Notes under the pieces: model-generated
What the model was told of the DNA's origin: nothing
What the model saw: the letters and a program-made list of their open reading frames with translations, nothing else
Databases searched by the model: none
Shown: in pieces, positions 24,421 through 33,389 of the stretch
Layout: each line of letters begins with the position of its first letter
How positions within the stretch are numbered: position 1 is the first letter of the stretch
Translations under genes and position numbers: made by a program
NCBI GenBank assembly: GCA_020637755.1
Contig: JACKJW010000005.1
Span: forward strand, 89,798 to 153,797
Source: Brucellaceae bacterium
GTDB lineage: Bacteria; Pseudomonadota; Alphaproteobacteria; Rhizobiales; Rhizobiaceae
Length of the DNA stretch: 64,000 nt
Reading direction: 5' to 3'

Positions 24421-26589
24421 ATGACCGCACGCGTCGAGAAGAACGGCCTGAAGATCGACAAGGCCCTGCATGACTTCATCGTGGAGCAGGCCATTCCGGG
24501 CACCGGTGTGAATGCGGATGCCTTCTTTGCCGCCTTCGGCGCCGCAGCCAACGAACTGGCGGTGACGAACCGCGCGCTGCTGGCCAAGCGTGACGCGTTG
24601 CAGGAGAAGCTCGACGGCTGGTACCGCGAGAACGGCGCGCCCTCCGATATGGGTGCCTACAAGGATTTCCTGAAGGAGATCGGCTATCTGCTTCCCGAAG
24701 GTCCGGACTTCTCCGTGGATACCACGAATGTCGATCCGGAAATCGCCTCGGTGGCCGGTCCGCAGCTTGTCGTGCCGATCATGAACGCGCGCTTTGCCCT
24801 CAACGCGGCCAATGCCCGCTGGGGCTCGCTCTATGACGCGCTCTACGGCACGGACGCTCTGGGCGACCTGCCGAAGGCCGGCGGCTTCGATGCCGAACGC
24901 GGCGCGCGCGTCATCGCCTGGGGCCGCGGCTTTCTCGATCATTCCGCTCCACTCGCGGACGGCTCGTGGACCGATGTGTCCGGTCTGGCCAATGAAGGCG
25001 ATGCGCTCAAGGTCACGCTGGCGGATGGCCGCGTCACCACCCTTGCGGAACCGGGCCAGCTTGTCGGCTTTCATGCCCGATATTCCGAGATGACCGGTGT
25101 CCTGCTGGTCAAGAATGGCATGCATGTCGAGATCGTGATCAACGCCGACCATCCCGTCGGCAAGACCGATCCGGCCCATATTGCCGACATCGTCCTGGAA
25201 TCAGCCCTGACCGCGATCATGGATTGCGAGGATTCGGTTGCCGCCGTCGATGCCGAGGACAAGGCGCTGGTTTATTCCAACTGGCTCGGCCTGATGAAGG
25301 GCGACCTGACGGAAGAAGTCGCCAAGGGCGGCAAGACCTTCACCCGCCGCCTCAACCCGGATCGCGAATATGACGGCGCGGGGGGGCACTCGGTCAGCCT
25401 GCATGGCCGCTCGCTCATGCTGATCCGCAATGTCGGCCACCTGATGACCAATCCGGCCATCCTGCTCGAAGATGGCTCGGAAATCCCCGAAGGGATCATG
25501 GATGCCTTCGTCACGGCGCTGATTGCCCTGCACGACATCGGCCCGCACGGCCGCCACGCCAACAGCCGCGCCGGTTCCATGTATGTGGTGAAGCCGAAGA
25601 TGCACGGGCCGGAGGAAGTGGCCTTTGCGGTGGAACTGTTCGGCCGCGCCGAAGCCGCGCTCGGCATGGCGCCCAACACGATCAAGATGGGCATCATGGA
25701 CGAGGAGCGCCGCACCACGGTCAACCTCAAGGAGTGCATCCGCGCGGCCAAGTCCCGTGTCGTCTTCATCAACACCGGCTTCCTCGACCGCACCGGTGAC
25801 GAGATGCACACTTCCATGGAAGCGGGCCCGATGATCCGCAAGGCCGACATGAAGGCCGCTGCCTGGATCCAGGCCTACGAGAACTGGAACGTCGATATCG
25901 GGCTGGAATGCGGCCTGCGCGGCCATGCCCAGATCGGCAAGGGCATGTGGGCCATGCCCGACCTGATGCATGCCATGCTGGAACAGAAGATCGGTCATCC
26001 GAAGGCCGGCGCCAACACGGCCTGGGTGCCCTCGCCGACCGCTGCCACGCTGCACGCCACGCATTATCACAAGGTCAATGTCGCCGAGGTGCAGGCAAAG
26101 CTGGAAAGCCGCCCGCGTGCCAGCCTCGACGACATCCTGTCGGTGCCGGTGGCCGTCCGTCCCAACTGGACCGACGAGGACAAGCGCGCCGAACTGCGCA
26201 ACAATGCGCAGGGCATCCTGGGCTATGTCGTGCGCTGGGTCGACCAGGGCGTCGGCTGCTCCAAGGTGCCGGACATCAACGATATCGGGCTGATGGAAGA
26301 TCGCGCAACGCTGCGCATTTCCTCCCAGCACATCGCCAACTGGCTGCGCCACGGTGTCGTGACCCGTGAGCAGGTGCTGGACGTGATGAAGGAAATGGCC
26401 GCCGTCGTGGACCGCCAGAATGCGGGCGACCCGGCCTACATGCCGATGGCCGGTCACTTTGACGATTCGGTCGCGTTCCAGGCCGCCTGCGAGTTGGTGT
26501 TCGAGGGCGTGAAGCAGCCCAACGGCTATACCGAGCCGGTGCTGCACCGCCGCCGTCAGGAGCTGAAGGCCAAGATGGCAGCGGCCTGA
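24421..26589 (+). CDS. glcB: Malate synthase G
   Basis: A 722-residue monomeric malate synthase, the normal isoform G length. It condenses glyoxylate with acetyl-CoA to malate in the glyoxylate bypass or glycolate use. Landmarks are DCEDSVAAVDAEDKALVYSN (core DCEDSVAAVDAEDK), LNPDREY, SLMLIRNVGHLM, GIMDEERRTTVNL and the C-terminal DFDDSV-like MAGHFDDSVAFQAA. The ATG at 24421 has GGAGG 7 bases upstream; an earlier TTG in frame is rejected. There is no isocitrate lyase in the window. The neighbours do not suggest an operon. Confidence 0.96.
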   Translation: MTARVEKNGLKIDKALHDFIVEQAIPGTGVNADAFFAAFGAAANELAVTNRALLAKRDALQEKLDGWYRENGAPSDMGAYKDFLKEIGYLLPEGPDFSVDTTNVDPEIASVAGPQLVVPIMNARFALNAANARWGSLYDALYGTDALGDLPKAGGFDAERGARVIAWGRGFLDHSAPLADGSWTDVSGLANEGDALKVTLADGRVTTLAEPGQLVGFHARYSEMTGVLLVKNGMHVEIVINADHPVGKTDPAHIADIVLESALTAIMDCEDSVAAVDAEDKALVYSNWLGLMKGDLTEEVAKGGKTFTRRLNPDREYDGAGGHSVSLHGRSLMLIRNVGHLMTNPAILLEDGSEIPEGIMDAFVTALIALHDIGPHGRHANSRAGSMYVVKPKMHGPEEVAFAVELFGRAEAALGMAPNTIKMGIMDEERRTTVNLKECIRAAKSRVVFINTGFLDRTGDEMHTSMEAGPMIRKADMKAAAWIQAYENWNVDIGLECGLRGHAQIGKGMWAMPDLMHAMLEQKIGHPKAGANTAWVPSPTAATLHATHYHKVNVAEVQAKLESRPRASLDDILSVPVAVRPNWTDEDKRAELRNNAQGILGYVVRWVDQGVGCSKVPDINDIGLMEDRATLRISSQHIANWLRHGVVTREQVLDVMKEMAAVVDRQNAGDPAYMPMAGHFDDSVAFQAACELVFEGVKQPNGYTEPVLHRRRQELKAKMAAA

Positions 26590-26631
26590 CATCCGGACCT
26601 GCCGATTTGTTTCCCAAGGGGCGGTGGCTTG

Positions 26632-27063
26632 TCAGAGCCGCCGCCTCAATGCTTCCAGCGTCCGGCGCGCCTCCTCCAGCCCTGAGGAGGAGAAAGTGCC
26701 GGCCAGATCGAGCAGCCAGCGGCTTTCGCGCATGCGCGCCTGGTCGATCAGCTTGTAGCCCGCATTGGTGATGGCCGCCAGACGCGAGCGCTTGTGCCCC
26801 GGATTGTCCTGCCACTCGACCAGCCCCCTGGCCTGAAGCCCGTCGCAAATGACCTGCACGTGCTGGCGGGTCACATCCTGCTCGCGCGCGAGGCCCGGAA
26901 CCGTCATCGGCCCGTGATCGGCCAGCAGTTCCAGCTGCGCGCGGTCGGACCCCGTGGTGCCGGTTTGCGCATGCAGGCGATCCATGGCCGCGCGCAAATC
27001 GGTCTGTAGCAGGCGGATGAGGGAAAGAAGGACGACAAGGTCCTGTTCTCGAGTCGGGCGCAT
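26632..27063 (-). CDS. MarR-family transcriptional regulator
   Basis: A 143-residue winged-helix protein. The recognition region TVPGLAREQDVTRQHVQVICDGLQ and the wing GHKRSRLAAITNAGYKL are typical MarR features. The long N-terminal helix (EQDLVVLLSLIRLLQTDLRA) should form the dimer interface. Ligand and targets are unknown. The ATG at 27061-27063 is chosen; a GTG at 27090 is possible but lies inside the inverted repeat at 27079-27097, which looks like an autoregulatory operator. It is convergent with glcB and divergent from tsaB. Confidence 0.85.
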   Translation of the reverse strand: MRPTREQDLVVLLSLIRLLQTDLRAAMDRLHAQTGTTGSDRAQLELLADHGPMTVPGLAREQDVTRQHVQVICDGLQARGLVEWQDNPGHKRSRLAAITNAGYKLIDQARMRESRWLLDLAGTFSSSGLEEARRTLEALRRRL

Positions 27064-27078
27064 GACCGACTGTCTGAT

Positions 27079-27097
27079 TTGACAGGCCACTTGTCAA
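27079..27097. promoter_or_regulatory. Inverted repeat, likely MarR operator
   Basis: TTGACA-N7-TGTCAA, a 19-base symmetric site 16 bases upstream of the marR-type ATG. Each arm also reads as a perfect -35 hexamer, so a bound dimer would block promoters in both directions. Confidence 0.55.
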
Positions 27098-27178
27098 TTA
27101 CGTGCCGTCGAGGCGGCGGCCAATGGCAGCACCAACCTGTCTTGCCGCCTGCGCCCCTTTGGGCTACCTGCCTTGGAC

Positions 27179-27856
27179 ATGAAGCTGATCGCCATCGACA
27201 CTGCCGCCAATCTGTGCGCCGCCTGCGTGTTTGACGCGCGTGCGGCGATCGTGACCGGCGAGAGCGTGCGCGATATCGGCAAGGGCCATGCCGAACAATT
27301 GATGGATGTGATCGACGCGGCGATGGCGGCTGCCGGGATTGCCTATGGTGATCTGGACCGCATCGCCGTGACGGTCGGTCCCGGCTCGTTTACCGGTGTG
27401 CGGGTCGGCGTTTCGGCGGCGCGGGGGCTGGCTCTGGCGCTGTCGGTCCCGGCCGTGGGCGTGAACACGCTGGAGGCGCTGGCGGCAGGCGAACGCACCC
27501 TGCGCCCCGACAAGGATGTGCTGGCCGTCATCGACGCCGGACGCGGGACGGTATACGCCGCGCTCTACGACGCATCCGGGCTGGAGATCATGGCCCCACA
27601 TCTGACCGAAATGGAGGCCATTGCCGGGCGCGTCACGCCGGACATCGTGATTTCCGGTTCGGCGGCAACGGCCGTCGCCGCGGCCTGCAATGCGCCGGGA
27701 CTGGCAGGTTCGGTCACAGCGGCCACCGGTGCCATCGGCGACATTGCCCGCATTGCCGCGTCGCGCCCGCCCGTGGGCAAGCCTGTGCCGCTCTATCTGC
27801 GCGCCCCCGATGCCAAGCCTCAGGGCGGCTTCGTGCTGCCCAGAAAGGCGGGGTGA
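27179..27856 (+). CDS. tsaB: tRNA threonylcarbamoyladenosine biosynthesis protein TsaB
   Basis: A 225-residue inactive-ATPase-fold partner of TsaD needed for t6A37 in ANN-decoding tRNAs. It begins MKLIAIDTAANLCAACVF and contains the TsaB hallmark VTVGPGSFTGVRVGVSAARGLA. KGHAEQLMDVID is the dimer contact segment. The ATG at 27179 is chosen over a TTG two codons earlier; the ribosome-binding site is weak. It is followed at 4 bases by rimI, the common tsaB-rimI pair, then plsC and miaB. Confidence 0.93.
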   Translation: MKLIAIDTAANLCAACVFDARAAIVTGESVRDIGKGHAEQLMDVIDAAMAAAGIAYGDLDRIAVTVGPGSFTGVRVGVSAARGLALALSVPAVGVNTLEALAAGERTLRPDKDVLAVIDAGRGTVYAALYDASGLEIMAPHLTEMEAIAGRVTPDIVISGSAATAVAAACNAPGLAGSVTAATGAIGDIARIAASRPPVGKPVPLYLRAPDAKPQGGFVLPRKAG

Positions 27857-27860
27857 GACA

Positions 27861-28370
27861 ATGTGGTGGTTCCTGCCATGGATCGGTTGGCTGCCGCTGT
27901 TTTCGCGCGACGATGCCATCCTGCCGCTGACGCCCGCCCATGCACGCGCGCTGGCCCGGCTGCATCGGGAGGATTTCCTGCGGCCCTGGACGGATGGCGA
28001 GTTTGCCGAGCTTCTCAAGCAGAAGGGCGTGTTCGCTTTCGGTGCCTTCCGCGAGGGGGCCGGGGACACCAACCCCGACGGCTTTGTTCTGGCGCGCCTT
28101 GCCGCCGGAGAGGCCGAAATCCTCACCGTTGCTGTCGCGCGGGCGCATCGCCGCCGCGGGCTCGGACGCAAGCTCATGGATGCCGTGCTGCGCCACCTGC
28201 ATGCGGAGCGGGCCGAGAGCCTGTTCCTTGAAGTGGACGAGACCAATGAACCGGCCATCGCTCTCTACCGGCGCCTCGGCTTCCGCAAGGTCGGCCAGCG
28301 CAAGGCCTATTACGATGCGGCCGCCGGCGGGAAGAATGCCGCACTCATCATGCGGATGGACCTCAAATGA
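27861..28370 (+). CDS. rimI: Ribosomal-protein-alanine N-acetyltransferase RimI-like
   Basis: A 169-residue GNAT protein. The acetyl-CoA loop reads VAVARAHRRRGLGRKLMDAV, followed by LFLEVDETNEPAIALYRRLGFRKVGQRKAYY, the standard RimI end (EVDETNEPAIALYRRLGF core). RimI acetylates the N-terminus of S18 in E. coli. The 12 residues at the N-terminus (MWWFLPWIGWLP) are unusually Trp-rich and hydrophobic. The ATG at 27861 has GGGGTGA upstream. A longer frame that overlaps tsaB is rejected. Its stop overlaps the plsC start by ATGA. Confidence 0.92.
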   Translation: MWWFLPWIGWLPLFSRDDAILPLTPAHARALARLHREDFLRPWTDGEFAELLKQKGVFAFGAFREGAGDTNPDGFVLARLAAGEAEILTVAVARAHRRRGLGRKLMDAVLRHLHAERAESLFLEVDETNEPAIALYRRLGFRKVGQRKAYYDAAAGGKNAALIMRMDLK

Positions 28371-29209
28371 CAGATGAGGCGCTGGATCAGCCCGGTCCGC
28401 CCGTTGCGGGGCGCCTGCGCCTGGCCGTCGCGCTCGCGGTGATGCTGGTACTGACGCTGGTCCTCCTGCCCTTTCACGGGATTGCGCTGGCCATGGGCGG
28501 ACGCATCGCGGCCATCGCACCGCGCATCTGGCACCGGGTGATGAGCCGCATGACCGGCTTTCGTGTCCACATTCATGGCCGCCTTGCCAGGGCGCGACCG
28601 CTGATGCTCGTCGCCAACCATGTTTCCTGGACCGACATTCTCGTGCTCGGTTCCATTGGACCGGTGGCTTTCGTGGCCAAGTCCGACATGCAAGCCTGGC
28701 CCGGCATCAACTGGCTGGCCCGGCTATCGCGCACCATCTTCGTGGAGCGCGAAAAGCGGCTTAAAAGCCGCGAGCAGGCGGGTGAGATTTCCGCCCGGCT
28801 GATCGGCGGCGACGCCATCATCCTGTTTGCCGAGGGCACGACGGGCGACGGCAACATGCTGCTGCCCTTCAAGAGCTCACTGCTGGCGGCCGCCCGCGAC
28901 ACGGTGGACCACACGCCGGGCGGGGTCGTCCACATCCAGCCGGTGGCACTGGCCTACAACCGGTTCCACGGCATGCCTGCGGGCCGCGCCGGGCAGGCCA
29001 GGGTGTCATGGATCGGCGACCAGGACCTCATCCCCCACCTGCCCGACATCGTGAAGGCGGGCGCGCGCGACGTCGATGTGGTGATCGGCGAGCCGGTGGC
29101 CTTCACCGCCGGGTCCGACCGCAAGGCGGTGACACGGGAGCTGGAAGCGCGCGTGCATGCAATGATGGTCTCTGCCCAGCGCGGCACGCCGGATGACAGG
29201 GCGGTCTGA
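28367..29209 (+). CDS. plsC: 1-acyl-sn-glycerol-3-phosphate acyltransferase (PlsC/OlsA-type)
   Basis: A 280-residue membrane-associated acyltransferase with an N-terminal hydrophobic segment (ALAVMLVLTLVLLPFHGIAL). The catalytic HX4D box is NHVSWTD, and ILFAEGTTGDGN is the substrate-binding block corresponding to FPEGTRS. It acylates lysophosphatidate in phospholipid synthesis; rhizobial homologues at this locus may instead acylate lyso-ornithine lipid (OlsA). That choice cannot be made from sequence. The ATG at 28367 overlaps the rimI stop. miaB follows 42 bases later. Confidence 0.88.
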   Translation: MTDEALDQPGPPVAGRLRLAVALAVMLVLTLVLLPFHGIALAMGGRIAAIAPRIWHRVMSRMTGFRVHIHGRLARARPLMLVANHVSWTDILVLGSIGPVAFVAKSDMQAWPGINWLARLSRTIFVEREKRLKSREQAGEISARLIGGDAIILFAEGTTGDGNMLLPFKSSLLAAARDTVDHTPGGVVHIQPVALAYNRFHGMPAGRAGQARVSWIGDQDLIPHLPDIVKAGARDVDVVIGEPVAFTAGSDRKAVTRELEARVHAMMVSAQRGTPDDRAV

Positions 29210-29251
29210 CAGACCCGCCATTGCGCCTGTATTTTGCCGCCAAGATGCAGT

Positions 29252-30646
29252 ATGAGCGCGCCCATGACGCAAGACACTTCCACCGGAACCGGCCAGCGCA
29301 AGGTGTTCATCCGCACCTATGGCTGCCAGATGAACGTGTATGACAGCCAGCGCATGAGCGATGCACTGGCCGCCGACGGCTATGTGGAAGCCGCCTCGCC
29401 CGACGAGGCCGATCTGGTGCTGATCAATACCTGCCATATCCGCGAAAGGGCGGCAGAAAAGATCTATTCCGAGCTTGGCCGCCTGCGGGACCTGAAGGCA
29501 GATCGCCGGGCGGGAGGCTCGGACCTCGTCATCGGCGTCACCGGTTGCGTGGCGCAGGCCGAGGGACGCGAGATCATGCGCCGCCAGCCTGCTGTCGATC
29601 TCGTTGCCGGGCCGCAGACCTATCACCGCATTCCCGATTTCGTGCGTCAGGCGCAGGCCGGAATGCGCAGCGTGGAAACGGACTTTCCGGCGGAAGACAA
29701 ATTCGACCACCTGCCGCCGGCCAGCGCCAGGGTGACGCGGGCGCGTGGCGTCACGGCCTTCCTCACCGTGCAGGAAGGCTGCGACAAGTTCTGCACCTTC
29801 TGTGTGGTACCCTATACGCGCGGCGCGGAAGTATCGCGTCCGGTCGCGCAGATCGTTGCCGAGGCCGAACAGCTGGCTGAAGCCGGGGTGCGCGAGCTGA
29901 CGCTGCTCGGCCAGAACGTCAACGCCTGGCATGGCGAAGGCCCGGACGGGCAGGTTTGGGGGCTTGGCCGCCTGCTGTTCCGGCTGGCCGAGGTGCCCGG
30001 CATCGCCCGGTTGCGCTACACGACCAGCCACCCGCGCGACATGGACGATGCGCTGATTGCCGCGCACCGCGATTTGCCTGCGCTGATGCCCTACCTGCAT
30101 CTGCCTGTGCAGTCCGGTTCCGACCGCATCCTGAAGGCCATGAACCGAAAGCACACGGGCGACGATTACCGCCGTCTTGTGGACCGCATCCGCGCCGCGC
30201 GCGCCGACATCGCGCTGTCGGGCGATTTCATCGTCGGCTTTCCCGGCGAAGGTGATGCGGATTTCGACGCGACCATGCGGCTCATCGGCGACGTGACCTA
30301 TGCAGCGGCCTACTCGTTCAAGTACTCGCCACGGCCCGGCACGCCGGGAGCTGACTTGCCGGATCATGTTCCCGATGCGGTCATGTCGGAACGGCTGGCC
30401 GCCTTGCAGGCGCTTGTCACCCGCCAGCAGCAGGATTTCGCCGCGGCGCTGATCGGCAGCGAGATGGACATCCTGCTGGAAAAGCCGGGACGCGTCCCCG
30501 GCCAGATCACAGGGCGTTCTCCGTGGTTGCAGCCGGTGATTCTTGATGAAATGGCCGGGGAAATCGGTGACATTGTGAAGGTGCGAATCACGAAGGCGGG
30601 CACGAACAGCCTTCATGGTGAATGGTTGAAACACGCGCCCGCCTGA
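29252..30646 (+). CDS. miaB: tRNA-2-methylthio-N6-dimethylallyladenosine synthase
   Basis: A 464-residue radical-SAM methylthiotransferase. The N-terminal cluster cysteines are in RTYGCQMNVYDS, INTCHIRERA and GVTGCVAQAEG. The radical-SAM CxxxCxxC is EGCDKFCTFCVVPYTRG, and the C-terminal TRAM domain is recognisable in GQITGRSPWLQPV. MiaB adds a methylthio group at A37 of tRNAs already carrying i6A. Starts at 29252 and 29264 are both possible; the first is given, and neither has a strong ribosome-binding site. It lies 10 bases before phoH. Confidence 0.95.
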   Translation: MSAPMTQDTSTGTGQRKVFIRTYGCQMNVYDSQRMSDALAADGYVEAASPDEADLVLINTCHIRERAAEKIYSELGRLRDLKADRRAGGSDLVIGVTGCVAQAEGREIMRRQPAVDLVAGPQTYHRIPDFVRQAQAGMRSVETDFPAEDKFDHLPPASARVTRARGVTAFLTVQEGCDKFCTFCVVPYTRGAEVSRPVAQIVAEAEQLAEAGVRELTLLGQNVNAWHGEGPDGQVWGLGRLLFRLAEVPGIARLRYTTSHPRDMDDALIAAHRDLPALMPYLHLPVQSGSDRILKAMNRKHTGDDYRRLVDRIRAARADIALSGDFIVGFPGEGDADFDATMRLIGDVTYAAAYSFKYSPRPGTPGADLPDHVPDAVMSERLAALQALVTRQQQDFAAALIGSEMDILLEKPGRVPGQITGRSPWLQPVILDEMAGEIGDIVKVRITKAGTNSLHGEWLKHAPA

Positions 30647-30655
30647 CCCGAGGAG

Positions 30656-31726
30656 ATGGCATTGACCGCTGCCAGCGAGCTGAAGCAGATCCCCGCAGGC
30701 GCCTCCGACATGGCGCATATCGTTCTGACCTTCGACAACAACCGGCTGGCCTCCGCCCTGTTCGGACAATTCGACGAGAATGTCGCGCTGGTGGAACAGA
30801 AGCTGAAGGTGGATATCCGCTCCAAGGGCAACAAGCTGTCGATCAAGGGGGAGCCTGCCGCCGCAGAACAGGCGCGGCGCACCTTCGATTTCCTCTATGA
30901 CCTGTTGCAGAAGGGCGCAGAGATCGCCGCATCCGACGTCGAAGGCGCGATCCGCATGGCGATTGCCGCCGACGACCAGCTCCAGCTTCCCACCATGGAA
31001 ACGCGCGGCAAGATGGCGGCAGCCCAGATTGCCACGCGCAAGCGCACCATCTTTGCCCGAACGCCCAACCAGGACGCCTACATGCGGGCGCTGGACCGCT
31101 CCGAACTGGTGTTCGGCATCGGCCCGGCCGGCACGGGCAAGACCTATCTCGCCGTCGCCCATGCCGCCATGCTGCTGGAGCGGGGCCAGGTGGAGCGCAT
31201 CATCCTGTCGCGCCCGGCTGTCGAGGCCGGAGAGCGGCTCGGCTTTCTGCCCGGGGACATGAAGGAAAAGGTCGATCCCTACCTGCGCCCGCTCTATGAC
31301 GCGCTTTACGACATGATGCCCGCCGACAAGGTGGAGCGCGCGCTGACCGCCGGTGTCATCGAGATCGCACCGCTCGCCTTCATGCGCGGACGCACGCTCG
31401 CCCATTCCGCCGTGATCCTCGACGAGGCGCAGAACACCACCTCGATGCAGATGAAGATGTTCCTGACGCGCCTCGGCGAAGGTGCGCGCATGATCGTCAC
31501 CGGCGACCCGAGCCAGATCGACCTGCCACCGAACACCAGATCCGGGCTGGTCGAGGCGCTGCGCGTTCTCGACGGCGTGCCGGGCATCGTCAAGGTGCGC
31601 TTCAACGACAAGGACGTGGTGCGCCACCCCCTCGTCGCCGAGATCGTCAAGGCCTATGACAAGGCCGGGGCGGAACGCACGCTGCGTGTGCATGGCGAGG
31701 ATGGCACGGAGGGCAAGGGCGCGTGA
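30656..31726 (+). CDS. phoH: PhoH-family ATPase
   Basis: A 356-residue PhoH-like protein, an ATPase associated with RNA metabolism. The N-terminal KH-like part (IVLTFDNNRLASALFGQFD) is followed by Walker A GPAGTGKT and Walker B VILDEAQN, with the family blocks SRPAVEAGERLGFLPGD and TGDPSQIDLP. The ATG at 30656 sits directly after GAGGAG, an unusually close spacing; the N-terminal ELKQIPAGASDMAH is conserved in rhizobial homologues, which supports it. The last bases overlap the GTG of ybeY. Confidence 0.95.
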   Translation: MALTAASELKQIPAGASDMAHIVLTFDNNRLASALFGQFDENVALVEQKLKVDIRSKGNKLSIKGEPAAAEQARRTFDFLYDLLQKGAEIAASDVEGAIRMAIAADDQLQLPTMETRGKMAAAQIATRKRTIFARTPNQDAYMRALDRSELVFGIGPAGTGKTYLAVAHAAMLLERGQVERIILSRPAVEAGERLGFLPGDMKEKVDPYLRPLYDALYDMMPADKVERALTAGVIEIAPLAFMRGRTLAHSAVILDEAQNTTSMQMKMFLTRLGEGARMIVTGDPSQIDLPPNTRSGLVEALRVLDGVPGIVKVRFNDKDVVRHPLVAEIVKAYDKAGAERTLRVHGEDGTEGKGA

Positions 31727-32217
31727 GCCCGGCCGGCCAAACGGCCCTGCCTGCCATCGACATGAGCGTGGAGGCCGGCCACTGGCCTGAACCGGAGATG
31801 CTGGAAGCGCTGGTGCGCCGGGCTATCGGCGCTGCGCTCGATGTGCTTGGCGAGGATGCGTCAGCCAGCGAATTGTCGCTGGTGTTCACCGATGACAAGG
31901 CGATCCGCGCGCTCAATGCGCAGTGGCGGGCGCAGGACAAGCCGACCAACGTGCTCTCCTTTCCCGCCTTCGACATGGCACCGGGCTATCCGGTGCCGCC
32001 GGTGCTGGGCGACATCGTGATCGCCCATGAAACGGTGGAGCGCGAAGCCGCGCTTGAGTTGAAGCCCTTCGATCACCATCTCACCCATCTCGTGGTTCAT
32101 GGTTTCCTTCACCTTTTGGGCTATGATCACGAGATTGACGAAGAAGCCGAGGAGATGGAGGCGCTCGAAACGCGCATCCTGGCGAGCCTTGGCGTGGACG
32201 ATCCCTACCGGGACTGA
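31723..32217 (+). CDS. ybeY: Endoribonuclease YbeY, rRNA maturation factor
   Basis: A 164-residue metal-dependent RNase acting in 16S rRNA 3'-end processing and 70S quality control. The zinc site HGFLHLLGYDHE is intact, and PTNVLSFPAF is the conserved structural block. The GTG start at 31723 overlaps the phoH stop (GTGA), and an ATG at 31762 is a possible alternative. corC starts 9 bases after its stop. Confidence 0.94.
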   Translation: MSPAGQTALPAIDMSVEAGHWPEPEMLEALVRRAIGAALDVLGEDASASELSLVFTDDKAIRALNAQWRAQDKPTNVLSFPAFDMAPGYPVPPVLGDIVIAHETVEREAALELKPFDHHLTHLVVHGFLHLLGYDHEIDEEAEEMEALETRILASLGVDDPYRD

Positions 32218-32225
32218 TTGAGACA

Positions 32226-33335
32226 ATGAACGAGACGAACGGGCCAAGCGCGCCCTCCCCCGAGACCGCAGCAGGCGGTGAGAGCGAAACTGCCGGCAGT
32301 CCGCAAAGCGACAGCGAAAGGCGGCGCGGCCTGCTGATGCGCCTGCGCGGGGCGTGGAAGCCGCGCGGCGGCGCGAACCTGCGTGACGACCTGACCGACG
32401 CATTGGCCGATGACGGGGGCGACCGCAGCGCGTTTTCGCCCGAAGAGCGCGCCATGCTCAACAACATCCTGGCGCTGCGCGAATTGCGCGTGGAGGATGT
32501 GATGGTGCCTCGCGCCGACATCAACGCGATCGATATCAACGTTTCGCTGGGCGAGCTGATGGCGATGCTGGAATCGACCGGCCATTCGCGCCTGCCCGTC
32601 TATGCCGAGACGCTGGATGATCCGCGCGGCATGATCCACATCCGCGACGTGCTCGCCCATGTCACCAAGATCGCGCGCACACCGAAGCGGCGCTCGCGCA
32701 AGGCAGCGGAGCCCGGCGCGCCGGAACGGCCGGCCGGAAGCTTCGACCTGTCACGCGTGGACCTGTCGAGGGCCCTGACCGAGCTCAACATCGTCCGGCC
32801 CGTGCTTTTCGTGCCGCCCTCCATGCTCGCCTCGGACCTGATGGCCCGCATGAAGGCAGCGCGCATCCAGATGGCGTTGGTGATCGACGAATATGGCGGC
32901 ACGGACGGGCTGGTCTCGCTGGAAGACATCGTGGAAATGGTGGTCGGCGACATCGAGGACGAACACGACGATGACGAGCCGATGATCACGGAAGCCGGTG
33001 ACGGCATCTTCATCGTGGATGCGCGCGCCGAGCTGGACGATCTGGCCGAGCGCATCGGCGGCACCTTTTCCGTCGGCGAGCACATCGAGGATGTCGACAC
33101 GGTGGGCGGCATGATCTTCAACACGCTCGGCCGGGTACCGGTGCGCGGCGAGGTGGTGCAGGCCGTGCCCGGCTACGAGTTCCACGTGCTCGACGCCGAC
33201 CCGCGCCGCGTGAAGCGTGTGCGCATCGTCAAGGTGCGCGCCGGGACACCGCGCCGCCGCCCGGCTGCCAAGCCGGCCGACGTGCCTGCGGAGGAAAAAC
33301 CGGCAGAAGCGGAGTCCCCGGCCAGCGAGGGGTGA
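32226..33335 (+). CDS. corC: CorC/TlyC-type CBS-domain protein
   Basis: A 369-residue protein with two CBS motifs (VEDVMVPRADINAIDI, and MALVIDEYGGTDGLVSLEDI) and a C-terminal CorC_HlyC domain (IVDARAELDDLAERIGG). These proteins are linked to Mg2+/Co2+ homeostasis and bind nucleotides. N- and C-terminal tails are low-complexity, and an insertion of basic residues (PKRRSRKAAEPGAPERP) lies between the CBS motifs. In related genomes lnt follows directly; here the next gene is convergent, and lnt lies at 14770-16359 on the other strand. Confidence 0.93.
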   Translation: MNETNGPSAPSPETAAGGESETAGSPQSDSERRRGLLMRLRGAWKPRGGANLRDDLTDALADDGGDRSAFSPEERAMLNNILALRELRVEDVMVPRADINAIDINVSLGELMAMLESTGHSRLPVYAETLDDPRGMIHIRDVLAHVTKIARTPKRRSRKAAEPGAPERPAGSFDLSRVDLSRALTELNIVRPVLFVPPSMLASDLMARMKAARIQMALVIDEYGGTDGLVSLEDIVEMVVGDIEDEHDDDEPMITEAGDGIFIVDARAELDDLAERIGGTFSVGEHIEDVDTVGGMIFNTLGRVPVRGEVVQAVPGYEFHVLDADPRRVKRVRIVKVRAGTPRRRPAAKPADVPAEEKPAEAESPASEG

Positions 33336-33389
33336 GCGGAAATTCCGTCTCCTCCCCCGGAGGCCGGGAGAGGGTTGTGACGGGTTGCG

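Noticed and set aside
29006..31693. Long minus-strand frame opposite miaB and phoH
   Set aside because: Low-complexity His/Arg/Gly-rich translation with no domain; the plus strand carries the complete radical-SAM and PhoH motifs.
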